DNA from: Hybos culiciformis
Taxonomy: Eukaryota; Arthropoda; Insecta; Diptera; Hybotidae
Direction of reading: 5' to 3'
Length of the DNA stretch: 64,000 nucleotides
Assembly: GCA_964007475.1 (NCBI GenBank)
Contig: OZ023274.1
Location: 106,351,714-106,415,713 of the forward strand
The notes beneath the pieces were generated by a model. It was not told the DNA's origin. It did not search any database and worked only from the letters and a program-made list of their open reading frames with translations. The position numbers and the translations under genes were made by a program. This document shows, in pieces, positions 48,474 to 62,300 of this stretch. Within the stretch, counting starts at the first letter, position 1; every line of letters begins with the position of its first letter.

Positions 48474-51400
48474 AGCCTCGAGAATTTTTTATTTTAAAAT
48501 TTGATTGCAAACGTATATTGGTTAAAATAAGGATATATTTTGTTAGGATTCGAACCGGGAACTTAAGAAAATATTTAATAAAATTTGGTTCAAATTAATT
48601 ATAAGATAATTATTCGGATAGCGTTAACTGTAGTATAGCGAAAAAAATGTGTTAAGACTGACCCCCTTTATAGGGATTATATTATTGAAATTATAAATTT
48701 GAAAATATTATTTTTTAAAAAAATGTTATCTTTCACAGGATTTGAACTCACAACCTTGAGGTTAAATGACAGCGACTCTACCGCATATGCTGCTTGTTAT
48801 TCTTAAGTGAAATATGGAAATGCAGAATATTGTATTGAGTGATATTGAAGTGAATTCGTGTTTCTATTCAGTTTTAAATATTTTACTGTTAAATACGTGT
48901 AATAAGAAAGGAACAATAAGTCATTTAATATATAATATAATTCACGTAGATAAATATATATTAGCATAAATATATATAATTTTGTTTTACGATAGAATGT
49001 TAGTTAGGTATTAATCGGGGGATGGAAATAAGGCCGCGAGGATTTTTTGTTGCGGTCTTATTTCATTTTAAAAAATGAAATAAGGCCGCGACGACTTTTT
49101 TGCGTTCTTATTTCATTTTTCAAAATGAAATAAGACCGCAACAAAACCTATCGCGGCCTTATTTCACGCTGCCTTATTTTACTGCGCCGTATTAATCATG
49201 TAGTTAATGTCGTGCTTTTGTTTTAGATTTTTCTGCTGATGGTTAAATCATCGGAAAAAAAGCAGAAAATGAAAATTATTCGATTTGAATAATTTATATA
49301 TACCAATTTTAATACCTTTAACTTTGCAGAACATCCGAAGACTGTCGACGAACGGTATGTAGAAATATCAGAATTAGCAGACGTTTGGTTGGTTAACTGG
49401 CCATAACTTTGAAATTAGACGTAAACCCTTCGGATGTTCTGCAAAGTTAAAGGTATTTAAATTACGCTTCTTTTAGTATATAAATTATTCTAATCGGATA
49501 ATTTTCATTTTCTGCTTTTTTTTCCGATGATTTAACCATCAGCAGAAAAATCCAAAACAAAAGCACGACATTAACTACATGATTAATACGGTGCAGTGAA
49601 ATAAGGCAGCGTGAAACCATCAGCAGAAAAATCCAAAAAATAAATAATACAAAAAGAAAAGAAAATTATTCCGCAAATACATAAAATAGAAAAAAATAAT
49701 CTATTATAGATAATTAATTATGTATGACAGAACAGAACTTAAATAAAATTAAAAATTTATTTATTTTTTTTTTTATTAACTATTAATTAAAAACTTTTTA
49801 TTTTTTAGGAAATGAAGAATGAAATAATTTACGTTTATTTGATAATTTCAAAATCATCAAAAATATTTAGCACTGATGCAATTTCAGCCAATTTTCGAAC
49901 TTTTTTTAACCCATGAAATTTGAAGTGAACAATGCTGGATTGTCTTTATTCAAATACCTTGTTTATCTTTTTTTTTAAATGAATGAAATATGAAAAGGTG
50001 TATTTTCATTAAAAATAAAAAAAAAATTTTTTTTTTCTAAAATAGACATTTTAATGGAAGTTCATAATTAGTCAAGAAAACACTAAATTAACCCATTTTC
50101 TGAGGGAAATAGTAAATTTTTCATGGACATGAAATTTCCATATTTTTTATAAGAAAAATTTATTTAAATTTTTAATTAAGGAAAAAAGTTAGAAACTTTA
50201 ACTTAAGAAAAATAAGAAATCAATTTAGAAGAAATTTTTTTATATTAAACTTAGAAATTGTTGATGTTTATGTACTTGCAAAAGTAAGTGTGGTCAAGGA
50301 TTGCAATAACATAATTTTTCTCCGAGTTTCCATTAAATAAAAACTTATACAAATTGATAGATACAATTTTCCGAAAGCTTATTACAAAATGTGATAATAA
50401 AAAGTTATTCACTTTATTCACGGCTTGTAATATAATAATATAAATAAAAATAATACTTCACCGATTTCAAAATACATAGAACATAGAATATGACATCGTC
50501 CATAATTAAAATATGTATACTTTTAGAGAATAATGGAAAAATAAATTGCAAAAATTTCAACAACAAACAAATAAATGGGAAATTTTTGCAATTTATTTTT
50601 CCATTCTCTAAAAGTACCTATACATATTTTAATATAAAAATTTATATTTTTATGAATAGGTAGGCATAAATATTTTGCCAAAGGTCTGTTAATTTTTTGA
50701 CCTGTTTAAAGCTACTTTACTGTTGTTAAGCGTGGTTATATAACAACAAAAAGGGTTACATATTCACTTATGTAATGTTTTTTGTTTAAATTCAACTGAA
50801 TAATTTGAAGAAATTGTATATATAAAAACTAAATAAATTGTAAAGTCGCTTATGTATAAAAAAAATATTTTTTATTGACTTATACCTACTCCTTAAAACC
50901 TGCGGAAATTCTGGAAAATTTTTTGATTATAAAAAACGAAACAAAGCAATAAGAGTTATTTTAATAAAAAATAAATGCTTTTCGAAAAATAAAATTTTTC
51001 ACTACAGCCGCACGCAACGAAAGTGTTATTTAAAAGAAATTCATGAAGTTTAATAATTTATTATATATTCACTTTATTAAAACAGTAATTATATTTCGTA
51101 AAAAAAATAATAAAATTAAAGAAAAATATTCTTTTTCTTTATTTTTGGCGAAATATAATAATAATTATCTTTATAATTGTATATGTATATACCTACAATG
51201 TAAGTACTTTATAAAGCTACATTTTAAAACAGCTTTTATTTCTTTTTTTTTCTTGTAATATAAAATAGAAAATTTTCTTGGATGTCCACGGTCTTTGAAG
51301 GTGAAAAGAAAATTATATATGTAAATGTTTTTTTGAATGAAAAGGACTTTACCATTTTTACTTTTTAGACGCATTTTCTTCACTAAAAATTATATTGTTT

Positions 51401-51563
51401 TATTTACAAAAATTAATTAAAAATTTCGAACAAACTTATTAAATTGCGTTACATATATATAAAAAAAAATAATTTTAATTTAGCGTAATTTTAATACCTT
51501 TAACTTTGTAGAACATCAGAAGAGGCTACGACTTCGAATTTCGAAGTTATGGCGAAAAAACGG
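48474..51563 (+). repeat. Complex tandem array, unit 4 (short type, 3090 bp)
   Basis: A near copy of unit 2, with the same deletion junction (49942) and the same extended palindrome (49162-49616). It carries the tRNA-Lys-like sequence at 48738-48803 and the hairpin at 50506-50632, whose loop side is altered (AAATGGGAAATT). Confidence 0.93.
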
Positions 51564-54500
51564 AGCCTCGAGAATTTTTTATTTTAAAATTTGATTGCAA
51601 ACGTATATTGGTTAAAATAAGGATATATTTTGTTAGGATTCGAACCGGGAACTTAAGAAAATATTTAATAAAATTTGGTTCAAATTAATTATAAGATAAT
51701 TATTCGGATAGCGTTAACTGTAGTATAGCGAAAAAAATGTGTTAAGACTGACCCCCTTTATAGGGATTATATTATTGAAATTATAAATTTGAAAATATTA
51801 TTTTTTAAAAAAATGTTATCTTTCACAGGATTTGAACTCACAACCTTGAGGTTAAATGACAGCGACTCTACCGCATATGCTGCTTGTTATTGTTAAGTGA
51901 AATATGGAAATGCAGAATATTGTATTGAGTGATATTGAAGTGAATTCGTGTTTCTATTCAGTTTTAAATATTTTACTGTTAAATACGTGTAATAAGAAAG
52001 GAACAATAAGTCATTTAATATATAATATAATTCACAGTAGATAAATATATATTAGCATAAATATATATAATTTTGTTTTACGATAGAATGTTAGTTAGGT
52101 ATTAATCGAGGGATGGAAATAAGGCCGCGAGGATTTTTTGTTGCGGTCTTATTTCATTTTAAAAAATGAAATAAGGCCGCGACGACTTTTTTGCGTTCTT
52201 ATTTCATTTTTCAAAATGAAATAAGACCGCAACAAAACCTATCGCGGCCTTATTTCACGCTGCCTTATTTCACTGCGCGGTATTAATCATGTAGTTAATG
52301 TCGTGCTTTTGTTTTAGATTTTTCTGCTGATGGTTAAATCATCGGAAAAAAAGCAGAAAATGAAAATTATTCGATTTGAATAATTTATATATACCAATTT
52401 TAATACCTTTAACTTTGCAGAACATCCGAAGACTGTCGACGAACGGTATGTAGAAATATCAGAATTAGCAGACGTTTGGTTGGTTAACTGGCCATAACTT
52501 TGAAATTAGACGTAAACCCTTCGGATGTTCTGCAAAGTTAAAGGTATTTAAATTACGCTTCTTTTAGTATATAAATTATTCTAATCGGATAATTTTCATT
52601 TTCTGCTTTTTTTCCGATGATTTAACCATCAGCAGAAAAATCCAAAAAATAAATAATACAAAAAGAAAAGAAAATTATTCCGCAAATACATAAAACAGAA
52701 AAAAATAATCTATTATAGATAATTAATTATGTATGACAGAACAGAACTTAAATAAAATTAAAAATTTATTTATTTTTTTTTTTATTAACTATTAACTAAA
52801 AACTTTTTATTTTTTAGGAAATGAAGAATGAAATAATTTACGTTTATTTGATAATTTCAAAATCATCAAAAATATTTAGCACTGATGCAATTTCAGCCAA
52901 TTTTCGAACTTTTTTTAACCCAAGAAATTTGAAGTGAACAATGCTGGATTGTTCAATTGAAAAATCTGAAAACTTCACAACATTTTGATATCAGTTATTT
53001 TGAGACTGAAATTATCATAGGCGCTTATTAAACTTATTTTTTAACCAGTAGTCCAAGGGGTGTATTATTAAATAATTGACTATAATAGTGTTTTTTTTTT
53101 CAAGTACTAATCCTGTTTAAAATGTTTGCCTTATGCGAACGTGGTGTATGTTGTACGGAGGCGTTAATCATATAAGAATTTATTTTTTATTTTTACATTT
53201 TTATTTGAAAGTACCCATTATTCGTAGAATTATAAATGAAAAAGCATCCCAGTTTCGGTAAATAGATAATTCTAATCAGTAGAAATAACTTTAAATTTAT
53301 GCTTTTTGACTGTTGCAAATTAGGTATATTTTGTTAATATGTAATTTGGCAAAAATACTTTCGGTACATTCCTTCGCACTGTCTTAGAAAATAAAACAAA
53401 TTTTTAATATAAGTTTAATGTGGTTCTTTTATTAAATAATAAAATTTTGAATATTTAAGTACTTGTAATTTATTTAATGTAATCTTTATTTATATAATTT
53501 ACTGAAAAACTCCAGGGTATTAATTAAGTATGAAAGTGTGACTTTAACATAATTGTTGTGTCTCTGTTATAACATCCAAACTATATTTTATCAGTTTTTT
53601 ATAGATAAGATTGCGGTTGTGAATTCAATTTTAATTTCGGGCGATATCATTTAGATGTATAATTATTTTTGGAGGTATTTGTCTGCAATGTCTTACGCTT
53701 CTTAAAAATCTTAATTTTACAATTTGTGATATGCCAGATTCTTGCATTATAATACAGAATTCAGAAGTTTTTGAGATATTTAAAAAACTTTGTGGTGTTT
53801 TGCTAAAAACTTAAGTCACCTAAATTTATAATTTTTTTTTCTTAAAATAATTTTCTTTTCTTTTTTACTATGAAGGTCTTTATTCAAATACCTTGTTTAA
53901 CTTTTTTTTTAAATGAATGAAATATGAAAAGGTGTATTTTCATTAAAAATAAAAAAAAAATTTAATTTTTTTTTTTTTCTAAAATAGACATTTTAATGGA
54001 ATTTCATAATTAGTCAAGAAAACACTAAATTAACCCATTTTCTGAGGGAAATAGTAAATTTTTCATGGACATGAAATTTCCATATTTTTTATAAGAAAAA
54101 TTTATTTAAATTTTTAATTAAGGAAAAAAGTTAGAAACTTTAACTTAAGAAAAATAAGAAATCAATTTAGAAGAAATTTTTTTATATTAAACTTAGAAAT
54201 TGTTGATGTTTATGTACTTGCAAAAGTAAGTGTGGTCAAGGATTGCAATAACATAATTTTTCTCCGAGTTTCCATTAAATAAAAACTTATACAAATTGAT
54301 AGATACAATTTTCCGAAAGCTTATTACAAAATGTGATAATAAAAAGTTATTCACTTTATTCACGGCTTGTAATATAATAATATAAATAAAAATAATACTT
54401 CACCGATTTCAAAATACATAGAACATAGAATATGACATCGTCCATAATTAAAATATGTATACTTTTAGAGAATAATGGAAAAATAAATTGCAAAAATTTC

Positions 54501-55505
54501 AACAACAAACAAATAAAAGTGAAATTTTTGCAATTTATTTTTCCATTCTCTAAAAGTACCTATACATATTTTAATATAAAAATTTATATTTTTATGAATA
54601 GGTAGGCATAAATATTTTGCCAAAGGTCTGTTAATTTTTTGACCTGTTTAAAGCTACTTCACTGTTGTTAAGCGTGGTTATATAACAACAAAAAGGGTTA
54701 CATATTCACTTATGTAATGTTTTTTGTTTAAATTCAACTGAATAATTTGAAGAAATTGTATATATAAAAACTAAATAAATTGTAAAGTCGCTTATGTATA
54801 AAAAAAATATTTTTTATTGACTTATACCTACTCCTTAAAACCTGCGGAAATTCTGGAAAATTTTTTGATTATAAAAAACGAAACAAAGCAATAAGAGTTA
54901 TTTTAATAAAAAATAAATGCTTTTCGAAAAATAAAATTTTTCACTACAGCCGCACGCAACGAAAGTGTTATTTAAAAGAAATTCATGAAGTTTAATAATT
55001 TATTATATATTCACTTTATTAAAACAGTAATTATATTTCGTAAAAAAAATAATAAAATTAAAGAAAAATATTCTTTTTCTTTATTTTTGGCGAAATATAA
55101 TAATAATTATCTTTATAATTGTATATGTATATACCTACAATGTAAGTACTTTATAAAGCTACATTTTAAAACAGCTTTTATTTCTTTTTTTTTCTTGTAA
55201 TATAAAATAGAAAATTTTCTTGGATGTCCACGGTCTTTGAAGGTGAAAAGAAAATTATATATGTAAATGTTTTTTTGAATGAAAAAGACTTTACCATTTT
55301 TACTTTTTAGACGCATTTTCTTCACTAAAAATTATATTGTTTTATTTACAAAAATTAATTAAAAATTTCGAACAAACTTATTAAATTGCGTTACATATAT
55401 ATAAAAAAAAATAATTTTAATTTAGCGTAATTTTAATACCTTTAACTTTGTAGAACATCAGAAGAGGCTACGACTTCGAATTTCGAAGTTATGGCGAAAA
55501 AACGG
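51564..55505 (+). repeat. Complex tandem array, unit 5 (long type, 3942 bp)
   Basis: A near copy of unit 3. It has the tRNA-Lys-like sequence at 51828-51893, the MITE at 52108-52279, the foldback at 52312-52647, the long-type segment at 52953-53877 and the hairpin at 54448-54574. Confidence 0.93.
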
Positions 55506-56047
55506 AGCCTCGAGAATTTTTTATTTTAAAATTTGATTGCAAACGTATATTGGTTAAAATAAGGATATATTTTGTTAGGATTCGAACCGGGAACTTAAGA
55601 AAATATTTAATAAAATTTGGTTCAAATTAATTATAAGATAATTATTCGGATAGCGTTAACTGCAGTATAGCGAAAAAAATGTGTTAAGACTGACCCCCTT
55701 TATAGGGATTATATTATTGAAATTATAAATTTGAAAATATTATTTTTTAAAAAAATGTTATCTTTCACAGGATTTGAACTCACAACCTTGAGGTTAAATG
55801 ACAGCGACTCTACCGCATATGCTGCTTGTTATTGTTAAGTGAAATATGGAAATGCAGAATATTGTATTGAGTGATATTGAAGTGAATTCGTGTTTCTATT
55901 CAGTTTTAAATATTTTACTGTTAAATACGTGTAATAAGAAAGGAACAATAAGTCATTTAATATATAATATAATTCACAGATGATAAATATATATTAGGAT
56001 GAATATTTATAAAATTTTTTTTGATAGATTGTTAGTTAGGTATTAAT
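55506..56047 (+). repeat. Complex tandem array, partial unit 6 ending in an empty MITE site
   Basis: It follows the other units almost exactly to about 55978, including the tRNA-Lys-like sequence (55770-55835), then becomes clearly more diverged. It reaches GTATTAAT (56040-56047) once and continues with a diverged GTAGTTAATGTCGT, without the 172-bp MITE. The last 70 bp therefore look like ancestral flanking sequence that predates the MITE. Confidence 0.85.
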
Positions 56048-56326
56048 GAGGTAGTTAATGTCGTAGACTTGTTTTCATAGTAATATTTAATTTAGGGTCT
56101 CTGCGGAAAATGTCGGCATTATGGCCAAAATGGTCGGGGGACAGTGGGCGGGGATATTACAAGAAGATAGGTGAAATATACAGAATTCCCTATCTTTACG
56201 GACCGATTTTGCTGAAATTTGCTCTTACTTTTACCCTTATAACTTCGTGATACACCCATTACCATTGTCAGCTTTAAGTTTAGTCGGTTCAATAAATCAT
56301 GATTTAATTAAGACCACATCGATTTG
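56048..56326. other. Transition segment between complex array and satellite
   Basis: About 280 bp of moderately GC-rich sequence (for example GACAGTGGGCGGGGATATTA) with no gene. Its last bases lead straight into the first satellite monomer at AAATCGGTTTGC. It may be the flank of the mobile element from which the monomer expanded, but no terminal structure is seen. Confidence 0.5.
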
Positions 56327-59300
56327 AAATCGGTTTGCTAGATCCGGAGAAAAAAACGATAAGGTGATTAAACCCGCTAATTTTAACACTAAAAATGTTG
56401 ACTTTGGGCTGGTTTTTTGTTCATTACTCCGGCTCCAGACCTCGGAGAACCTCCGTTTTTGGCTTAAATTAAAGGTCTAGAAATTACGCTTCTTTCTGTG
56501 CAATGTTTATGCAAATCGGTTTGCTAGATCCGGAGAAAAAAACGATAAGGTGATTAAACCCGCTAATTTTAACACTAAAAATGTTGACTTTGGGCTGGTT
56601 TTTTGTTCATTACTCCGGCTCCAGACCTCGGAGAACCTCCGTTTTTGGCTTAAATTAAAGGTCTAGAAATTACGCTTCTTTCTGTGCAATGTTTATGCAA
56701 ATCGGTTTGCTAGATCCGGAGAAAAAAACGATAAGGTGATTAAACCCGCTAATTTTAACACTAAAAATGTTGACTTTGGGCTGGTTTTTTGTTCATTACT
56801 CCGGCTCCAGACCTCGGAGAACCTCCGTTTTTGGCTTAAATTAAAGGTCTAGAAATTACGCTTCTTTCTGTGCAATGTTTATGCAAATCGGTTTGCTAGA
56901 TCCGGAGAAAAAAACGATAAGGTGATTAAACCCGCTAATTTTAACACTAAAAATGTTGACTTTGGGCTGGTTTTTTGTTCATTACTCCGGCTCCAGACCT
57001 CGGAGAACCTCCGTTTTTGGCTTAAATTAAAGGTCTAGAAATTACGCTTCTTTCTGTGCAATGTTTATGCAAATCGGTTTGCTAGATCCGGAGAAAAAAA
57101 CGATAAGGTGATTAAACCCGCTAATTTTAACACTAAAAATGTTGACTTTGGGCTGGTTTTTTGTTCATTACTCCGGCTCCAGACCTCGGAGAACCTCCGT
57201 TTTTGGCTTAAATTAAAGGTCTAGAAATTACGCTTCTTTCTGTGCAATGTTTATGCAAATCGGTTTGCTAGATCCGGAGAAAAAAACGATAAGGTGATTA
57301 AACCCGCTAATTTTAACACTAAAAATGTTGACTTTGGGCTGGTTTTTTGTTCATTACTCCGGCTCCAGACCTCGGAGAACCTCCGTTTTTGGCTTAAATT
57401 AAAGGTCTAGAAATTACGCTTCTTTCTGTGCAATGTTTATGCAAATCGGTTTGCTAGATCCGGAGAAAAAAACGATAAGGTGATTAAACCCGCTAATTTT
57501 AACACTAAAAATGTTGACTTTGGGCTGGTTTTTTGTTCATTACTCCGGCTCCAGACCTCGGAGAACCTCCGTTTTTGGCTTAAATTAAAGGTCTAGAAAT
57601 TACGCTTCTTTCTGTGCAATGTTTATGCAAATCGGTTTGCTAGATCCGGAGAAAAAAACGATAAGGTGATTAAACCCGCTAATTTTAACACTAAAAATGT
57701 TGACTTTGGGCTGGTTTTTTGTTCATTACTCCGGCTCCAGACCTCGGAGAACCTCCGTTTTTGGCTTAAATTAAAGGTCTAGAAATTACGCTTCTTTCTG
57801 TGCAATGTTTATGCAAATCGGTTTGCTAGATCCGGAGAAAAAAACGATAAGGTGATTAAACCCGCTAATTTTAACACTAAAAATGTTGACTTTGGGCTGG
57901 TTTTTTGTTCATTACTCCGGCTCCAGACCTCGGAGAACCTCCGTTTTTGGCTTAAATTAAAGGTCTAGAAATTACGCTTCTTTCTGTGCAATGTTTATGC
58001 AAATCGGTTTGCTAGATCCGGAGAAAAAAACGATAAGGTGATTAAACCCGCTAATTTTAACACTAAAAATGTTGACTTTGGGCTGGTTTTTTGTTCATTA
58101 CTCCGGCTCCAGACCTCGGAGAACCTCCGTTTTTGGCTTAAATTAAAGGTCTAGAAATTACGCTTCTTTCTGTGCAATGTTTATGCAAATCGGTTTGCTA
58201 GATCCGGAGAAAAAAACGATAAGGTGATTAAACCCGCTAATTTTAACACTAAAAATGTTGACTTTGGGCTGGTTTTTTGTTCATTACTCCGGCTCCAGAC
58301 CTCGGAGAACCTCCGTTTTTGGCTTAAATTAAAGGTCTAGAAATTACGCTTCTTTCTGTGCAATGTTTATGCAAATCGGTTTGCTAGATCCGGAGAAAAA
58401 AACGATAAGGTGATTAAACCCGCTAATTTTAACACTAAAAATGTTGACTTTGGGCTGGTTTTTTGTTCATTACTCCGGCTCCAGACCTCGGAGAACCTCC
58501 GTTTTTGGCTTAAATTAAAGGTCTAGAAATTACGCTTCTTTCTGTGCAATGTTTATGCAAATCGGTTTGCTAGATCCGGAGAAAAAAACGATAAGGTGAT
58601 TAAACCCGCTAATTTTAACACTAAAAATGTTGACTTTGGGCTGGTTTTTTGTTCATTACTCCGGCTCCAGACCTCGGAGAACCTCCGTTTTTGGCTTAAA
58701 TTAAAGGTCTAGAAATTACGCTTCTTTCTGTGCAATGTTTATGCAAATCGGTTTGCTAGATCCGGAGAAAAAAACGATAAGGTGATTAAACCCGCTAATT
58801 TTAACACTAAAAATGTTGACTTTGGGCTGGTTTTTTGTTCATTACTCCGGCTCCAGACCTCGGAGAACCTCCGTTTTTGGCTTAAATTAAAGGTCTAGAA
58901 ATTACGCTTCTTTCTGTGCAATGTTTATGCAAATCGGTTTGCTAGATCCGGAGAAAAAAACGATAAGGTGATTAAACCCGCTAATTTTAACACTAAAAAT
59001 GTTGACTTTGGGCTGGTTTTTTGTTCATTACTCCGGCTCCAGACCTCGGAGAACCTCCGTTTTTGGCTTAAATTAAAGGTCTAGAAATTACGCTTCTTTC
59101 TGTGCAATGTTTATGCAAATCGGTTTGCTAGATCCGGAGAAAAAAACGATAAGGTGATTAAACCCGCTAATTTTAACACTAAAAATGTTGACTTTGGGCT
59201 GGTTTTTTGTTCATTACTCCGGCTCCAGACCTCGGAGAACCTCCGTTTTTGGCTTAAATTAAAGGTCTAGAAATTACGCTTCTTTCTGTGCAATGTTTAT

Positions 59301-62300
59301 GCAAATCGGTTTGCTAGATCCGGAGAAAAAAACGATAAGGTGATTAAACCCGCTAATTTTAACACTAAAAATGTTGACTTTGGGCTGGTTTTTTGTTCAT
59401 TACTCCGGCTCCAGACCTCGGAGAACCTCCGTTTTTGGCTTAAATTAAAGGTCTAGAAATTACGCTTCTTTCTGTGCAATGTTTATGCAAATCGGTTTGC
59501 TAGATCCGGAGAAAAAAACGATAAGGTGATTAAACCCGCTAATTTTAACACTAAAAATGTTGACTTTGGGCTGGTTTTTTGTTCATTACTCCGGCTCCAG
59601 ACCTCGGAGAACCTCCGTTTTTGGCTTAAATTAAAGGTCTAGAAATTACGCTTCTTTCTGTGCAATGTTTATGCAAATCGGTTTGCTAGATCCGGAGAAA
59701 AAAACGATAAGGTGATTAAACCCGCTAATTTTAACACTAAAAATGTTGACTTTGGGCTGGTTTTTTGTTCATTACTCCGGCTCCAGACCTCGGAGAACCT
59801 CCGTTTTTGGCTTAAATTAAAGGTCTAGAAATTACGCTTCTTTCTGTGCAATGTTTATGCAAATCGGTTTGCTAGATCCGGAGAAAAAAACGATAAGGTG
59901 ATTAAACCCGCTAATTTTAACACTAAAAATGTTGACTTTGGGCTGGTTTTTTGTTCATTACTCCGGCTCCAGACCTCGGAGAACCTCCGTTTTTGGCTTA
60001 AATTAAAGGTCTAGAAATTACGCTTCTTTCTGTGCAATGTTTATGCAAATCGGTTTGCTAGATCCGGAGAAAAAAACGATAAGGTGATTAAACCCGCTAA
60101 TTTTAACACTAAAAATGTTGACTTTGGGCTGGTTTTTTGTTCATTACTCCGGCTCCAGACCTCGGAGAACCTCCGTTTTTGGCTTAAATTAAAGGTCTAG
60201 AAATTACGCTTCTTTCTGTGCAATGTTTATGCAAATCGGTTTGCTAGATCCGGAGAAAAAAACGATAAGGTGATTAAACCCGCTAATTTTAACACTAAAA
60301 ATGTTGACTTTGGGCTGGTTTTTTGTTCATTACTCCGGCTCCAGACCTCGGAGAACCTCCGTTTTTGGCTTAAATTAAAGGTCTAGAAATTACGCTTCTT
60401 TCTGTGCAATGTTTATGCAAATCGGTTTGCTAGATCCGGAGAAAAAAACGATAAGGTGATTAAACCCGCTAATTTTAACACTAAAAATGTTGACTTTGGG
60501 CTGGTTTTTTGTTCATTACTCCGGCTCCAGACCTCGGAGAACCTCCGTTTTTGGCTTAAATTAAAGGTCTAGAAATTACGCTTCTTTCTGTGCAATGTTT
60601 ATGCAAATCGGTTTGCTAGATCCGGAGAAAAAAACGATAAGGTGATTAAACCCGCTAATTTTAACACTAAAAATGTTGACTTTGGGCTGGTTTTTTGTTC
60701 ATTACTCCGGCTCCAGACCTCGGAGAACCTCCGTTTTTGGCTTAAATTAAAGGTCTAGAAATTACGCTTCTTTCTGTGCAATGTTTATGCAAATCGGTTT
60801 GCTAGATCCGGAGAAAAAAACGATAAGGTGATTAAACCCGCTAATTTTAACACTAAAAATGTTGACTTTGGGCTGGTTTTTTGTTCATTACTCCGGCTCC
60901 AGACCTCGGAGAACCTCCGTTTTTGGCTTAAATTAAAGGTCTAGAAATTACGCTTCTTTCTGTGCAATGTTTATGCAAATCGGTTTGCTAGATCCGGAGA
61001 AAAAAACGATAAGGTGATTAAACCCGCTAATTTTAACACTAAAAATGTTGACTTTGGGCTGGTTTTTTGTTCATTACTCCGGCTCCAGACCTCGGAGAAC
61101 CTCCGTTTTTGGCTTAAATTAAAGGTCTAGAAATTACGCTTCTTTCTGTGCAATGTTTATGCAAATCGGTTTGCTAGATCCGGAGAAAAAAACGATAAGG
61201 TGATTAAACCCGCTAATTTTAACACTAAAAATGTTGACTTTGGGCTGGTTTTTTGTTCATTACTCCGGCTCCAGACCTCGGAGAACCTCCGTTTTTGGCT
61301 TAAATTAAAGGTCTAGAAATTACGCTTCTTTCTGTGCAATGTTTATGCAAATCGGTTTGCTAGATCCGGAGAAAAAAACGATAAGGTGATTAAACCCGCT
61401 AATTTTAACACTAAAAATGTTGACTTTGGGCTGGTTTTTTGTTCATTACTCCGGCTCCAGACCTCGGAGAACCTCCGTTTTTGGCTTAAATTAAAGGTCT
61501 AGAAATTACGCTTCTTTCTGTGCAATGTTTATGCAAATCGGTTTGCTAGATCCGGAGAAAAAAACGATAAGGTGATTAAACCCGCTAATTTTAACACTAA
61601 AAATGTTGACTTTGGGCTGGTTTTTTGTTCATTACTCCGGCTCCAGACCTCGGAGAACCTCCGTTTTTGGCTTAAATTAAAGGTCTAGAAATTACGCTTC
61701 TTTCTGTGCAATGTTTATGCAAATCGGTTTGCTAGATCCGGAGAAAAAAACGATAAGGTGATTAAACCCGCTAATTTTAACACTAAAAATGTTGACTTTG
61801 GGCTGGTTTTTTGTTCATTACTCCGGCTCCAGACCTCGGAGAACCTCCGTTTTTGGCTTAAATTAAAGGTCTAGAAATTACGCTTCTTTCTGTGCAATGT
61901 TTATGCAAATCGGTTTGCTAGATCCGGAGAAAAAAACGATAAGGTGATTAAACCCGCTAATTTTAACACTAAAAATGTTGACTTTGGGCTGGTTTTTTGT
62001 TCATTACTCCGGCTCCAGACCTCGGAGAACCTCCGTTTTTGGCTTAAATTAAAGGTCTAGAAATTACGCTTCTTTCTGTGCAATGTTTATGCAAATCGGT
62101 TTGCTAGATCCGGAGAAAAAAACGATAAGGTGATTAAACCCGCTAATTTTAACACTAAAAATGTTGACTTTGGGCTGGTTTTTTGTTCATTACTCCGGCT
62201 CCAGACCTCGGAGAACCTCCGTTTTTGGCTTAAATTAAAGGTCTAGAAATTACGCTTCTTTCTGTGCAATGTTTATGCAAATCGGTTTGCTAGATCCGGA

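Noticed and set aside
41030..55325. 70-74 codon frames on both strands repeated in every array unit (for example 41030-41242 minus, 43997-44221 plus)
   Set aside because: They recur only because the units are duplicated. In the diverged inverted copy (34750-34962 and 34866-35090) indels shift the frame, and the sense and antisense frames overlap. This is not protein conservation.
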